Of a stretch of 64,000 nt of DNA, positions 52,462-62,413 are shown piece after piece. The notes beneath the pieces were generated by a model. The model did no database searches, was not told the origin of the DNA, and saw nothing but the letters and a program-made list of their open reading frames with translations. The translations under genes were made by a program, and so were the position numbers. Origin of the DNA: Martelella mediterranea (GTDB taxonomy: Bacteria > Pseudomonadota > Alphaproteobacteria > Rhizobiales > Rhizobiaceae); contig NZ_JAINWJ010000007.1 in assembly GCF_021021415.1 (NCBI RefSeq), forward strand, positions 124,001 through 188,000, given 5' to 3'. How positions within the stretch are numbered: the first letter of the stretch is position 1; every line of letters starts with the position of its first letter.

Positions 52462-53538
52462 CTACAGCGCCTCGCCGGTCTCGCTGTCGAAGATGTGGAC
52501 GCGTTCGGGGTCGATCTTGGCCTCGAAGGGCTGGCCGTGGTGGATTTCGCGTTCGCCGTCGACGATCGCCGTCACATGCTGGCCGCCGAGTTCGAACACG
52601 ACATGGCTCTGCGCGCCGGTCGGCTCCACCAGCAGCGCCGTGCCGTTGATCACCGAGCCGGTTCCGATATCGGGATTGAGGTGTTCGGGGCGCAGGCCGA
52701 CCGTAACCTTGCGGTCGGGCGTGAGGTCGGCATGGTCGCCGGAGATCGCCAGCACCGTGCCATCGGCAAAGCGCACCGCCGGCGCGCCGTCCGCGGCGAC
52801 GATCGTGCCGGGGAGAAGGTTCATCGCCGGCGAGCCGATGAAGGCGGCGACAAACAGGTTTGCCGGTTTCCTGTAAAGCTCGATCGGCGTGCCCTGCTGC
52901 TCGATCCGGCCCTGGTTGAGCACCACCACCCGGTCGGCCAGCGTCATCGCCTCGATCTGGTCATGGGTGACATAGACCGATGTGGTCTCCACGCGCTGAT
53001 GCAGCGTCTTGATCTCCGCGCGCATCTGGACCCTGAGCTTGGCGTCGAGGTTCGACAGCGGCTCGTCGAACAGGAACACCGCCGGATCGCGCACCACCGC
53101 CCGGCCCATCGCGACGCGCTGACGCTGGCCGCCGGAAAGCTGCGAGGGCTTGCGGTCGAGCAGCGCCGTCAGGTCCAGCATCCGCGCCGCCTCGCCGACG
53201 CGCTCCTCGATTTCCGCTTTCGGGCGCTTGGCGAGACGCAGGTTGAAGCCCATGTTTTCGGCCACCGTCATATGCGGATAGAGCGCGTAGGACTGGAACA
53301 CCATGGCGATGTTGCGCTCGCGCGGCGTCAGATCGTTGACGATCTCCCCGCCGATCGAAATATCGCCGCCGGTGATTTCCTCAAGGCCGGCGATCATGCG
53401 CAACAGCGTGGATTTCCCGCAGCCCGACGGTCCGACAAGGGCGACGAACTCGCCATCCTCGATCGAAAGCGAAACGCCGTGGATGACCTCGAGAGCGCCG
53501 TAGGACTTTCTGATATTGCTGAGTTCGACGGATGCCAT
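52462..53538 (-). CDS. CUT1 ABC ATPase (UgpC/MalK type) (2)
   Basis: 358 residues. Walker [30 protein letters not shown], signature [16 protein letters not shown], Walker [15 protein letters not shown]-terminal regulatory domain ([11 protein letters not shown]). The ATG at 53538 with GGGAG upstream is preferred to the TTG at 53547. Fourth gene of the minus-strand importer. Confidence 0.95.
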   Translation of the reverse strand: MASVELSNIRKSYGALEVIHGVSLSIEDGEFVALVGPSGCGKSTLLRMIAGLEEITGGDISIGGEIVNDLTPRERNIAMVFQSYALYPHMTVAENMGFNLRLAKRPKAEIEERVGEAARMLDLTALLDRKPSQLSGGQRQRVAMGRAVVRDPAVFLFDEPLSNLDAKLRVQMRAEIKTLHQRVETTSVYVTHDQIEAMTLADRVVVLNQGRIEQQGTPIELYRKPANLFVAAFIGSPAMNLLPGTIVAADGAPAVRFADGTVLAISGDHADLTPDRKVTVGLRPEHLNPDIGTGSVINGTALLVEPTGAQSHVVFELGGQHVTAIVDGEREIHHGQPFEAKIDPERVHIFDSETGEAL

Positions 53539-53560
53539 TTTCGACAAGCTCCCGGAGGGT

Positions 53561-54445
53561 TCACGATTTCACGGCGCCGGCTGTAAGCCCGGCGATGATG
53601 TGTTTCTGGGCGATAAAGAAGGCGATGATCGTCGGCAGGATGGTCAGCGTGATGAAGGCGAGCACAAGCTGCCATTCGGTCGCGAACTCGCCCTTGTAGA
53701 CCATGATGCCGAGCGGCCAGGGATAGCGGCTCTCCGTGTTCAGCATGATCAATGGAATGATGTAGCTGTTCCAGCTCTGCACGAAGGCGATGATGCCGAC
53801 CGTGGCGATGATCGGCCGCGACAGCGGCATGGTCACATGCCAGAAAAAGCCGATATAGCCGCAGCCGTCGACGAAGGCGGCGTCGAACAGCTCCTCCGGC
53901 AGGTTGCGGAAATAATTGCGAAACAGCAGGATGCTCATGCCGAGCCCGAAGGCCACCTGCGGCAGGATCACGCCCCAATAGGTATCGAGCAGGCCGAGAT
54001 CGCGGATGCGGATATAAAGCGGCAGGATGGCGGTGGCCGCCGGGAACATCAGCCCGATCAGGAAATAGTTGAGCAGATAATCCGAACCGAAGAAACGGAT
54101 ATGGGCGAAGCAGAAGGCGGCGCAGGCGGCGAACACGATGGTCAGAAACACGGTAAACACCGCGATCAGCAGCGAATTGCCCATCTGCAGCCAATAGCGC
54201 TTCGAGATCAGGATATCGGTGTAATTGCTCCACTGCCATTGATCGGGCAGGCCGAACGGACTGCCGCGCAGGTCCGGCAGCGTCTTGAAGCCGCCAAGCG
54301 CGGTGGTGATGAGCGGGATGATGACAATGCCGGCGACAAGCAGCAGCGAGACATAGAGATAGGTCTTGGTGCCGGCATTGAGCTTGCGGCCTTCCCCGCC
54401 GGATTTTGCCGCATCGATCGGCGCGCTTTCGGAAATCTCAGTCAT
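53561..54445 (-). CDS. CUT1 ABC permease, MalG type (2)
   Basis: 294 residues, six helices starting at [33 protein letters not shown] loop [33 protein letters not shown]; tail [18 protein letters not shown] is the usual CUT1 end. Overlaps the previous permease gene by 8 bp and precedes the ATPase by 22 bp. Confidence 0.95.
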   Translation of the reverse strand: MTEISESAPIDAAKSGGEGRKLNAGTKTYLYVSLLLVAGIVIIPLITTALGGFKTLPDLRGSPFGLPDQWQWSNYTDILISKRYWLQMGNSLLIAVFTVFLTIVFAACAAFCFAHIRFFGSDYLLNYFLIGLMFPAATAILPLYIRIRDLGLLDTYWGVILPQVAFGLGMSILLFRNYFRNLPEELFDAAFVDGCGYIGFFWHVTMPLSRPIIATVGIIAFVQSWNSYIIPLIMLNTESRYPWPLGIMVYKGEFATEWQLVLAFITLTILPTIIAFFIAQKHIIAGLTAGAVKS

Positions 54446-55379
54446 TTTTCATGAATATCCGTTTGTAGCTGAAGGCCAGCGTGACGCAGATGATGAACAG
54501 AATGACGCCGACGGCGCTGCCGAAACCGACCTGCATGCGGGTAACGCCGAAATTGTAGAGGAAGGTCACCATGGTCTGGGTCGAGTTGGCCGGCCCGCCG
54601 CCGGTGAGCGGCATGATCAGATCGAAAAGCTGGAGCGAGCCGATGACGGCGAAGAACACCGAAAGCCGCACGGTGGAGCCGAGCATCGGCAGCGTCACCA
54701 GCCGGAATTTCTGCCAGCCGGTCGCCCCGTCGATATCGGCCGCTTCCAGAATCCTGCGATCGATCGCCTGCAGGCCGGCGATGAACAGCATCATGTGGAA
54801 GCCGAAATATTTCCAGACCACCACGGCGAGGATAGCCGACATGGCGGTATCGGGATTGGCCAGCACAAACGGCGGCTCCGCGCCGAAGAAATGCCAGATG
54901 CCGGCCACCAGCCCGAAATCGCCGTCATAGACGAAACGCCAGATCATGCCGGCAGCGACATCGGCCAGCACATAGGGCAGGAAGAAGATCAGCCGGAAGA
55001 ACAGCGCGCCCCTGATCTGCTTCGTCACCATGGAGGCGAGCCACAGCGCCAGCGGAAGCTGGATGACGATCGAGACGGCGATGATCAGGCCGTTATTGAT
55101 CAGCGCCTTGGTGAAGGCGCTATTGCGGAAGATAAGCTGGTAGTTGCGGAAATCGACCCACTTGCTCGGTTCGCCGTAGCCGTTCCAGCTGAAGAAGGAG
55201 TACCAGGCCGCCTCGCCGATCGGCAGGATGACGAGCAGCGTGAACAGCACCAGCGCCGGCGGCAGGAAGATGATCAGCACCGGCCATTTGGTATGGGCCA
55301 GCGAGCGCCGTCTTCTGGACCTGCCCGGAGCAGGCCCGACCGGCGCGGGCAGGATGGAGTCGGTGGTCGTCATTGGCAT
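54438..55379 (-). CDS. CUT1 ABC permease, UgpA/MalF type (2)
   Basis: 313 residues, standard length (unlike the permease at 46529). Helix 1 VLIIFLPPALVLFTLLVILPIGEAAWYSFFSW; EAA loop EAADIDGATGWQKFRLVTLPMLG. Basic N terminus GRSRRRRSLAHTKW is cytoplasmic. 159 bp downstream of the binding-protein gene. Confidence 0.95.
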   Translation of the reverse strand: MPMTTTDSILPAPVGPAPGRSRRRRSLAHTKWPVLIIFLPPALVLFTLLVILPIGEAAWYSFFSWNGYGEPSKWVDFRNYQLIFRNSAFTKALINNGLIIAVSIVIQLPLALWLASMVTKQIRGALFFRLIFFLPYVLADVAAGMIWRFVYDGDFGLVAGIWHFFGAEPPFVLANPDTAMSAILAVVVWKYFGFHMMLFIAGLQAIDRRILEAADIDGATGWQKFRLVTLPMLGSTVRLSVFFAVIGSLQLFDLIMPLTGGGPANSTQTMVTFLYNFGVTRMQVGFGSAVGVILFIICVTLAFSYKRIFMKND

Positions 55380-55503
55380 TTTCCCGCATGCAGTGCGGCG
55401 GCGGTATGCCGCCTGGCCCGTGCAGCCGGAGATCGCGCATTTAAACCGGGTTCAGTGAAAAAGGCCGGCCGAGCGCATCCCCGAACATCAGGAGCCTTGA
55501 ATG

Positions 55504-55529
55504 CCGGGCGCCGGCAAGCCGGCGCCCGG
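55504..55529 (-). other. Strong hairpin after the binding-protein gene
   Basis: Perfect 12-bp GC stem CCGGGCGCCGGC/GCCGGCGCCCGG with an AA loop, no T run, in the gap after the binding-protein gene on the minus strand. Likely protects the binding-protein mRNA against 3' decay. Confidence 0.6.
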
Positions 55530-55538
55530 AACAACGAA

Positions 55539-56831
55539 CTACATGTTTTCCAGTTCGTAGGTGTCCTGGATCTGCTGGGCGGCGTCTTCCGGCGAGGTCG
55601 CGCCGGAGACAATCGCGACGCTCATGTCGTTGACGACGGCGCCGACATTGGGCCCGAGATCCTGGTCGAGATAGTTCTGGTGCCAGGTTTCATCGGCCAG
55701 CGCCTCGGCGCTGCTCTTCAGAAGCGGATCGGTGATCGATTCAGCAACGCCGATCGTGACCGGAATGACCTTCTGGACCTCGGATATCCTGCGGGCGACA
55801 TCCGGGCTGGTGTAATATTCGAGGAATTTCTCGGTCTCGGGCGGCGCGTCCTTGGTCACGGCCCAGCCCGTCAGCCCGCCCATATTGTCGGTGACGACGC
55901 CCGGCGCGCCCTCGATCACGGGAAAGGCGAAACGGCCGATATTGTCTTCAGCCAGCCCCTTGCCGTCGGTGGAATTGCTGATCTGGGTCCGACCGGTGCT
56001 TTCAAACGACAGGATCATCGCCGCGCGACCGTCGCCGAAGGCTGCCAGCGCATCGTTCCAGGTCGCGCCGAGATAGCCGTTCTGGAAGGGTTCAAGCGCG
56101 CCAAGCGCTGCAAGCTTCTCGCCGGCCGCGACGAAGGGCTCACCCGCGAAACCGCCATTTTCGCCGGCCTTGGCCGCCATGAAGCCGTCATGACCCGCCT
56201 CGCGCATGGCGAGATAGCCCCAGTAGAAATGGATCGGCCACTTGTCGCCGCCGCCGCCGGCAATCGGGGTGATCCCGGCTTCCTTCAAGGTCTTGACCGC
56301 GCCCATGAAGTCATCCCAGGTTCCGATCGAGGTGCCGTCCACACCGGCCTTGTCGAACAGTTCCTTGTTGTAGAAGAACGAGACGACGCCGTTCAGCACC
56401 GGCGCGGCCCAGACTTGGTCGTCAAATGTCATCCCGGCAATCGACGACGGTTTCAGCGTGTCGCGCCATTTGTTGTTGTCGGCATCAAGCGCCGGCGTAA
56501 TGTCCCTGAGGACGCCGGTTTCGGCCTGCGCCTCCAGAACGCCGCCGCCCCAGGTGTAGAACAGGCTGGGAATCTCGGATGATTGCAGCAGGGTCGGCAG
56601 TTTCGCCTTGAAGGCCTGGTTTTCCAGGAACTGCATCTCGATCGTGACGCCCGGATTGGCCTCTTCGAACTCGTCGGCCACCTGGCGCCAGACTTCCACG
56701 ACCGGCTCCTGGTTTTCCAGATGGAGCCATTTGATGACGGTTTCAGCCGATGCCGTGTTCGCGGTCGTCGCAAGGGCTGTGAAACCTGCGGCGACGGCGC
56801 CGTAACGAAGCCATTTGGTAGTACTTGACAT
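55539..56831 (-). CDS. Carbohydrate (CUT1) ABC substrate-binding protein (2)
   Basis: 430 residues. Signal peptide MSSTTKWLRYGAVAAGFTALATTANTASA; mature ETVIKWLHLENQEPVVEVWRQVADEFEEANPGVTIEMQF is the family 1 signature; NGVVSFFYNKELFDKAGV is the conserved middle block. The ATG at 56831 has GGGAGGAG upstream; seven more residues are possible. First gene of the importer, divergent from the ROK regulator. Confidence 0.94.
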   Translation of the reverse strand: MSSTTKWLRYGAVAAGFTALATTANTASAETVIKWLHLENQEPVVEVWRQVADEFEEANPGVTIEMQFLENQAFKAKLPTLLQSSEIPSLFYTWGGGVLEAQAETGVLRDITPALDADNNKWRDTLKPSSIAGMTFDDQVWAAPVLNGVVSFFYNKELFDKAGVDGTSIGTWDDFMGAVKTLKEAGITPIAGGGGDKWPIHFYWGYLAMREAGHDGFMAAKAGENGGFAGEPFVAAGEKLAALGALEPFQNGYLGATWNDALAAFGDGRAAMILSFESTGRTQISNSTDGKGLAEDNIGRFAFPVIEGAPGVVTDNMGGLTGWAVTKDAPPETEKFLEYYTSPDVARRISEVQKVIPVTIGVAESITDPLLKSSAEALADETWHQNYLDQDLGPNVGAVVNDMSVAIVSGATSPEDAAQQIQDTYELENM

Positions 56832-56872
56832 ATCGCACTCCTCCCAAAGCACTTTTTGCAGTATCCGGATTA

Positions 56873-56901
56873 AATAAATGTCGAGACCTGTTTTTTGTCA
56901 A
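56873..56901 (-). promoter_or_regulatory. Sigma-70-type promoter of the second CUT1 operon
   Basis: On the minus strand TTGACA (56896-56901) and TTTATT (56873-56878) are separated by 17 bp, about 40 bp upstream of the binding-protein start. Best promoter match seen in the window. Near-palindromic AATACCGGTT overlaps its upstream edge and may bind the ROK regulator. Confidence 0.65.
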
Positions 56902-57059
56902 CCGGTATTTGCCCCGAGCGCGGCACAATGCCTTAAAAATAGCCATATCGCGCAGAAATCGCTTGCATGGCGCGCGGGACCGGGACTAAGAAAAGACATA
57001 AATTATTTCGTGATGCGGAAAAATTAAACCCCTGCCCTGAAGCTGCCCGACGAGCCTCC

Positions 57060-58259
57060 ATGAAGACCGCTGATCCTGAATTGATGCGAGCAATCAACCG
57101 GTTGAGCGTGCTGGACACGATCCGGCGCAACGGCCCGATCGCGCGCATCGAGATCAGCAAGCGCACCGAACTGTCGACCAGCACGGTTTCGGCGATCACG
57201 GGATCGCTGATCGATGACGGTCTTATTCTGTCGCGGCACGAGGGCGACCTGCGCAATGCCGCCGCACGCGGTCGCCCCCGGGTGATGCTCGAGCTCAACC
57301 CCGAGGCTTCCCGGGTTGTCGGAGCGAAGATCGCGGCAACGCGCATGACCTTCGTGGTGTCCGATTTCTGCGGCGAGGTGCTTTCTGAGTTTTCGCTCCC
57401 CGTGCGCATTGACCGGATGCCAATCGATGTCATCGCCGATCTGGTGGAAGACGGCGTGCGCGCCTGCGTGATGGATAGCGGGTTGACGCTTTCGGAAATC
57501 AACATGATCTGTCTCGGCATTCCCGGCGTGGTCGAGCACCGCACCGGCGTGGTGCGCTCCAGCCCGATCTTCCGCGACGAGAATGTGGATTTCGCCGCCG
57601 TCATGTCGCCGCGCTTCGGCATCCGGACGATCATCGAAAGCGATGTCCACGCCGTCACGCTCGCCCATCACTGGTTCGGCAAGGCGCGCCATCTCGAGGA
57701 CATGGTGCTGGTCTCGCTGGAGCGGACGCTGGGGCTCGGCGTGCTGCACAACAGCCAGCTCTTTCGCGGCGCGGGCGGGCTCAGCCACAATCTCGGCGAC
57801 CTCGTGCTCGGCAGCAGCGCCGACAGCATGTCGCGGCTGGCAAGCCTTGCCGGCGAAAGCGCGATCCTCGGCGACGGCCCGCGCGAAGGGCTTTATGCCG
57901 ATGCCGTGCGGCTGGGGCGCGGCATTTCGCATGCCCAGACGCTGATCAAGGCCAAGGACGCGCAGATCATGTCGGCGGCGGAGCGCGCCGGCGATGCCAT
58001 CGGCGTGACGGTCGCCAACATCGTCACCCTTTTCGCCCCGCCGCGCGTTATTCTCGTGGGGTCCAGCCTTGCGCTCGGCAAACCCTTCATCGACCGGCTG
58101 ACAAAGGCCTTCAACAGCGCGATCCCGCCATCGCTCGCCGATGTCAGCGAACTGGTCTTCGACGACGCCGAGGATTTTTTCTGGGCGCGGGGAGCGGCGG
58201 CCGTCGCGCTTTACGAACTGTATGAATCGCCATGGAGCACAACCGGCCCTGCGCTTTGA
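57060..58259 (+). CDS. ROK-family transcriptional regulator (NagC/XylR-type)
   Basis: 399 residues. N-terminal winged helix NRLSVLDTIRRNGPIARIEISKRTELSTSTVSAI, then a ROK sugar-kinase-like domain (RPRVMLELNPEASRVVGAKIA, ICLGIPGVVEHRTGVV). The ATP-binding and zinc-site residues are degenerate (GLSHNLGDLVLG in place of the usual GHxxxxxxG...CxCGxxGC), as expected for a regulator with no kinase activity. ATG at 57060 chosen; a longer frame from 56967 is possible. Faces the importer operon and leads the dehydrogenase genes. Confidence 0.9.
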   Translation: MKTADPELMRAINRLSVLDTIRRNGPIARIEISKRTELSTSTVSAITGSLIDDGLILSRHEGDLRNAAARGRPRVMLELNPEASRVVGAKIAATRMTFVVSDFCGEVLSEFSLPVRIDRMPIDVIADLVEDGVRACVMDSGLTLSEINMICLGIPGVVEHRTGVVRSSPIFRDENVDFAAVMSPRFGIRTIIESDVHAVTLAHHWFGKARHLEDMVLVSLERTLGLGVLHNSQLFRGAGGLSHNLGDLVLGSSADSMSRLASLAGESAILGDGPREGLYADAVRLGRGISHAQTLIKAKDAQIMSAAERAGDAIGVTVANIVTLFAPPRVILVGSSLALGKPFIDRLTKAFNSAIPPSLADVSELVFDDAEDFFWARGAAAVALYELYESPWSTTGPAL

Positions 58260-58292
58260 ACGCCGGGCTTCGCGCTTTGGGAGGAGTGAGAA

Positions 58293-59393
58293 ATGGAAAA
58301 AGTAGGTATCGGCATCATCGGATGCGGCAATATTTCGGGCGCCTATCTGAAGGCGATGGCCGGATTCGACATTCTCGACATTCGCGGCGTCGCCGACCTC
58401 AACCAGGCGGCAGCCGAGGCGAAGGCGGCCGAATTCAACGTGCCCGTCAGCACGATCGACGCGCTTCTGGCCGACCCCAAGGTCGAGATCATCCTCAACC
58501 TGACCATTCCGCGCGCCCATGTCGCGGTGGGCTTGAGAGCGCTTGAGGCCGGCAAGCATACCTATTCGGAAAAGCCGCTCGGCATCACCTTCGCCGAGGG
58601 CAAGACGCTCGCGGACGCCGCCGCCAGGGCAGGACTCAGGATCGGCGCGGCCCCCGATACGTTTCTCGGCGGCGGCCACCAGACGGCGCGCGCGCTGGTC
58701 GACAGCGGCGCGCTCGGCCTTGCCGTCGGCGGCACGGCGAGCTTCATGCGGCCGGGCCATGAATCCTGGCACCCCAATCCCGATTTCTACTACGATATCG
58801 GCGGCGGGCCGATGCTCGACATGGGCCCTTATTACATCACCGACTTGGTCAACCTGTTCGGCCCCGTGAAGAAGGTTGCCGGTTTTGCAACCATGCTGCG
58901 CCGGGAACGCGAGATCACCAGCGAACCGCGCCGGGGCGACATGATTTCCGTCAAGGTGCCGACCCATATCGCCGGCACGCTGATCTTCGAAAACGGCGCG
59001 GTCGTGCAGGTGACGATGAGCTTCGACGTGGCAGGCCACAAGCATCTGCCGATCGAGATCTACGGCACCGAGGGAACGCTCTTGGTTCCCGACCCCAATT
59101 TCTTCGCCGGGCCCGTCTCGCTGCTGAAGAAGGGCGGAGACTTCGAGGATCAGCCCGTCGACCAGCCCTATGCCGACGGCAATTACCGCTCGATCGGGCT
59201 TGCCGATATGGCCTATGCGATCCGCAATGACAGGCCGCACAGGGCGAACGGCGATCTGGCCCTGCATGTGCTGGAGGTGATGGAGGCCTTCACCACCGCC
59301 GCCGAAACCGAAAAGACCGTCGGGATCACCACCACCGTCGCGCGGCCGGCGCCGCTGTCGGATTCGCTGATCGACGGCGCGCTCGGCAAATAG
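58293..59393 (+). CDS. Gfo/Idh/MocA-family sugar dehydrogenase
   Basis: 366 residues. Rossmann motif VGIGIIGCGNISGAYLKAM, the EKP catalytic motif in YSEKPLGITFAEG, and the C-terminal beta-sheet domain (YDIGGGPMLDMGPYYI). NAD(P)-dependent oxidation or reduction of sugars, inositol or derivatives. GGGAGGAG precedes the ATG. Paired with a ThuA-like gene 65 bp later, a combination common in disaccharide or 3-keto-sugar catabolic loci. Confidence 0.93.
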   Translation: MEKVGIGIIGCGNISGAYLKAMAGFDILDIRGVADLNQAAAEAKAAEFNVPVSTIDALLADPKVEIILNLTIPRAHVAVGLRALEAGKHTYSEKPLGITFAEGKTLADAAARAGLRIGAAPDTFLGGGHQTARALVDSGALGLAVGGTASFMRPGHESWHPNPDFYYDIGGGPMLDMGPYYITDLVNLFGPVKKVAGFATMLRREREITSEPRRGDMISVKVPTHIAGTLIFENGAVVQVTMSFDVAGHKHLPIEIYGTEGTLLVPDPNFFAGPVSLLKKGGDFEDQPVDQPYADGNYRSIGLADMAYAIRNDRPHRANGDLALHVLEVMEAFTTAAETEKTVGITTTVARPAPLSDSLIDGALGK

Positions 59394-59458
59394 GCCGAAG
59401 GGCGAGAAACCATCAACCCGGCCGGCGGGATGCCGGCTGATGCGAGAGGAGAGATATC

Positions 59459-60100
59459 ATGCGCGAAGCACTCATTGTCTGGGGCGGCTGGAGCGGCCAC
59501 GAGCCGGAGGAATGCGCCCACATCATCCGCGACATGCTGCAGGAGGACGGGTTCAAGGTCTATCTCGAACATTCCACCGAGGCCTTCGCCGATCCACAGA
59601 TCAAGGATTTGAGCCTGATCGTTCCGATTATGACCATGTCGAAGATCGAGAAGGAGGAGGTCAAGAACCTCTCCGCGGCCGTGGAGAGCGGCGTCGGCAT
59701 TGCCGGCTATCACGGCGGTGCGGGCGATGCCTTCCGCGATTCGGTCGACTACCAGTTCATCATCGGCGGCCAGTGGGTCGCCCATCCCGGCAATATCATC
59801 GACTACACGGTCAATGTGACGAAGCCAGACGACCCGATCATGGAGGGGATTTCCGATTTCCCCTATCATTCGGAGCAGTATTACATGCATGTCGACCCCT
59901 CCAACGAGGTGCTGGCCACCACTACCTTCAGAGGCGACCATGCGGAATGGATCGACGGCGTGGTCATGCCGGTGGCCTGGAAGCGCCGCCACGGCAAGGG
60001 AAAGGTGTTCTATTCCTCGCTCGGCCACATCGCCAGCGAGTTCCAGGTTCCGGAAATGGCGACCATCTTCCGGCGCGGCGCCAACTGGGCGGCGCGCTGA
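59459..60100 (+). CDS. ThuA-like domain protein
   Basis: 213 residues, glutamine-amidotransferase-like fold. EALIVWGGWSGHEPEECAHIIRDML at the start, AGYHGGAGDAFRDSVDYQFIIGGQWVAHPG in the middle, VFYSSLGH near the end. ThuA acts in rhizobial trehalose use, probably on the 3-keto sugar path; the exact reaction is unsettled. AGAGGAGAG precedes the ATG. Confidence 0.92.
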   Translation: MREALIVWGGWSGHEPEECAHIIRDMLQEDGFKVYLEHSTEAFADPQIKDLSLIVPIMTMSKIEKEEVKNLSAAVESGVGIAGYHGGAGDAFRDSVDYQFIIGGQWVAHPGNIIDYTVNVTKPDDPIMEGISDFPYHSEQYYMHVDPSNEVLATTTFRGDHAEWIDGVVMPVAWKRRHGKGKVFYSSLGHIASEFQVPEMATIFRRGANWAAR

Positions 60101-60145
60101 GCCGCGCGACCGCCTCTGCCATCAGTCAACAGAAAGGAAACGCTC

Positions 60146-61177
60146 ATGGATTATCGCAGACTTGGAAACAGCGGCACCGTGGTGACCAGTCTCTGCCTCG
60201 GCACCATGACCTTCGGCGACGAGGCCGACGAGGCGACATCCTTCCGGCTGATGGACGCCTATGTCGAGGCCGGCGGCAACTTCATCGATACCGCCAACGT
60301 CTACTCGACCGGCCTCTCTGAGGAGATCGTCGGGCGCTGGCTGAAGCAGAAGCCCGGCATCACCAAGGAGCTGGTGATCGCCACCAAGGCCCGGTTTCCC
60401 ATGGGCAACGGGCCGAACCGCATCGGCCTCTCGCGCAAGAACCTGGCCGAAGCGCTCGATGCCTCGCTGGCCCGCCTCGGCGTCGAGCAGATCGACCTCT
60501 ACCAGCTTCATGCCTGGGACGCGCTGACGCCGCTGGAGGAATCGCTGCGCTTCCTCGATGATGCCATCGCCAGCGGCAAGATCGCCTATTACGGCTTCTC
60601 GAATTTTCTCGGCTGGCATCTGACCAAGGCGGTGTGGCTGGCGAAAGCGAACGGCTTTGCCGCCCCGGTGACGCTTCAGCCGCAATACAATCTCCTTGCC
60701 CGCGGCATCGAGCACGAGATCGTGCCGGCCTGCGCGGATGCCGGCATGGGGCTTTTGCCGTGGTCGCCGCTTGCCGGCGGCTGGCTTTCCGGCAAGTACA
60801 AGCGCGATCAGATGCCGACAGGCGCCACAAGGCTCGGCGAAAACCCCGCGCGTGGCATGGAAGCCTATGACAAGCACAATACCAAATCCGTGACCTGGGC
60901 GGTGCTGGACGCGCTGGAGGATATCGCCGGCGCGCACAATGCCAGCATGGCGCAGGTGGCGCTGGCCTGGCTCGCGGCGCAACCCGCCGTCACCTCCGTC
61001 ATTGTCGGTGCGCGCACCGAAGCACAGCTCGCCGACAATCTCGGCGCGGCGAAACTTCAGCTTTCCGCAGATGAGATCAAGCGCCTGTCGGAGGTCTCCG
61101 ACCAGCCCATGCCGGATTACCCCTATGGGATCGCCGGCGCGGCGCAGCGATTCCGCAAGATTGAAGGCGGTCGCTGA
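60146..61177 (+). CDS. Aldo/keto reductase (2)
   Basis: 343 residues with the complete tetrad: D48 and Y53 (NFIDTANVYSTGLSEE), K81 (VIATKARF), H122 (LYQLHAWD). Cofactor end LAAQPAVTSVIVGARTEAQL. Resembles the YajO/general stress type. GAAAGGAAACG precedes the ATG. Co-transcribed with the ThuA and Gfo/Idh genes and probably works on the same imported sugar. Confidence 0.94.
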   Translation: MDYRRLGNSGTVVTSLCLGTMTFGDEADEATSFRLMDAYVEAGGNFIDTANVYSTGLSEEIVGRWLKQKPGITKELVIATKARFPMGNGPNRIGLSRKNLAEALDASLARLGVEQIDLYQLHAWDALTPLEESLRFLDDAIASGKIAYYGFSNFLGWHLTKAVWLAKANGFAAPVTLQPQYNLLARGIEHEIVPACADAGMGLLPWSPLAGGWLSGKYKRDQMPTGATRLGENPARGMEAYDKHNTKSVTWAVLDALEDIAGAHNASMAQVALAWLAAQPAVTSVIVGARTEAQLADNLGAAKLQLSADEIKRLSEVSDQPMPDYPYGIAGAAQRFRKIEGGR

Positions 61178-61364
61178 CGACAACCTGCGCTCTCGGGACC
61201 GGCGGCCTTCAGCCGGTCTCCGCCGCTGCCACGCATCTATGCGGAGGGACAATCAGTTGTCGGCGCAGGCCTGCCCTGCCGCTTCCGTAAACGTTGAAAT
61301 TTGACCACGCCAAGAATCCTGATATGAACGTTTTCCCGGAAGCCTTCCAGCAGCGAACATATCC

Positions 61365-62291
61365 ATGTCACGTAAATTCCTTGTTGTAGATCCTGAAAAG
61401 GACATGCATGTCATCAAAGGGCTCGCCGCGCCTGCGCGCATTTCGGTGCTCAAGCTGCTTCGCCGCAAGGGCGCGCTCAACGTCAAGGAAATCGGAGAAA
61501 TCCTCGACCTGCCGCAGTCGACGGTTTCGCTCAGTGTGCAGTTGCTGGAAGATGCCGGGCTGATCCGGACCGAGAGCCAGCGGGCGCGCAAGGGCAATCA
61601 GAAGGTCTGCACCAGCATCTACGATGAGGTTGTCATCCTCTTCGGCGATGCCGCGGAGGAACGCCGCAATGACGCGATCGAGGTGGCGATGCCCGTCGGC
61701 CTTTATACGGCCTGCGACGTCAGCGCGCCCTGCGGACTGTGCACCGACGAAGGGATTATCGGGCTTCTGGATGTGCCCGATTCCTTCCTCGATCCGGCAC
61801 GGATGAAGGCGGGGCTGATCTGGTTCACGCGCGGCTCGGTGGAGTACCAGTTTCCCAACAACGCCCGGCTCGACAACCGCGACGTCGCCGAGCTTGAGTT
61901 CTCGCTGGAGCTTTCCTCCGAAATGCCGGGCACCAATCCGGACTGGCCGTCCGACATCACCATCACCGTCAATGGCGTCGATATCGGCCAGTGGACCTCG
62001 CCCGGCGATTTCGGTGACCGTCGCGGCGTGTTCACACCCGACTGGTGGAAGCTGAAGGGCTCGCAATACGGCATGCTGAAGCGTTTTCGCGTGACCGACG
62101 AAGGCTCCTTTGTCGACGGCATCAGGATGTCGGACATCTGCCTTGCCGATCTCGGGCTCGATCAGAAACATTCGATCCGCCTCTGTCTGAGCGTGCGCGA
62201 CGAGGCCCGCCACCCGGGCGGCATCAATATTTTCGGCAAAGGGTTCGGCAATTACGATCAGGATATCGTCCTGCGCATGACGACCCGATAG
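61365..62291 (+). CDS. ArsR-type winged-helix regulator with a large C-terminal domain
   Basis: 308 residues. Residues 15-75 are an ArsR-like winged helix (IKGLAAPARISVLKLLRRKGALNVKEIGEILDLPQSTVSLSVQLLEDAGLI). The remaining 220 residues are a beta-rich domain (SVEYQFPNNARLDNRDVAELEFSLELSSEMPG, then DITITVNGVDIGQWTSPGDFGDRRG) that looks like a carbohydrate-binding jelly roll. Cysteines in YTACDVSAPCGLCTDEG could hold a metal. Located just upstream of the arabinofuranosidase; a sugar-sensing role is inferred. Confidence 0.82.
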   Translation: MSRKFLVVDPEKDMHVIKGLAAPARISVLKLLRRKGALNVKEIGEILDLPQSTVSLSVQLLEDAGLIRTESQRARKGNQKVCTSIYDEVVILFGDAAEERRNDAIEVAMPVGLYTACDVSAPCGLCTDEGIIGLLDVPDSFLDPARMKAGLIWFTRGSVEYQFPNNARLDNRDVAELEFSLELSSEMPGTNPDWPSDITITVNGVDIGQWTSPGDFGDRRGVFTPDWWKLKGSQYGMLKRFRVTDEGSFVDGIRMSDICLADLGLDQKHSIRLCLSVRDEARHPGGINIFGKGFGNYDQDIVLRMTTR

Positions 62292-62335
62292 CCCTGCCGG
62301 GCGCAAAACGAACCGGCGCACACCCTGAAAACCGC

Positions 62336-62366
62336 TTGACGAACGGAACAATCGGGTCTTTATTAT
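62336..62366 (+). promoter_or_regulatory. Putative promoter of the arabinofuranosidase gene
   Basis: TTGACG (62336-62341) with TTTATT 17 bp later (62359-62364) or TATTAT 19 bp later (62361-62366). Confidence 0.5.
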
Positions 62367-62375
62367 CCATAAATA

Positions 62376-62389
62376 TTGGTTTGCACCAA
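62376..62389. promoter_or_regulatory. Candidate operator before the arabinofuranosidase gene
   Basis: Inverted repeat TTGGT-TTGC-ACCAA, immediately downstream of the putative -10 and 24 bp before the start codon; a good position for repression by the ArsR-type regulator next door. Confidence 0.45.
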
Positions 62390-62413
62390 AAAACAAAATA
62401 CCGGGGAGGAAGC

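Noticed and set aside
57024-59267. 747-residue open frame antisense to the ROK and Gfo/Idh genes
   Set aside because: Spans two well-supported genes and their gap; no recognisable domain.
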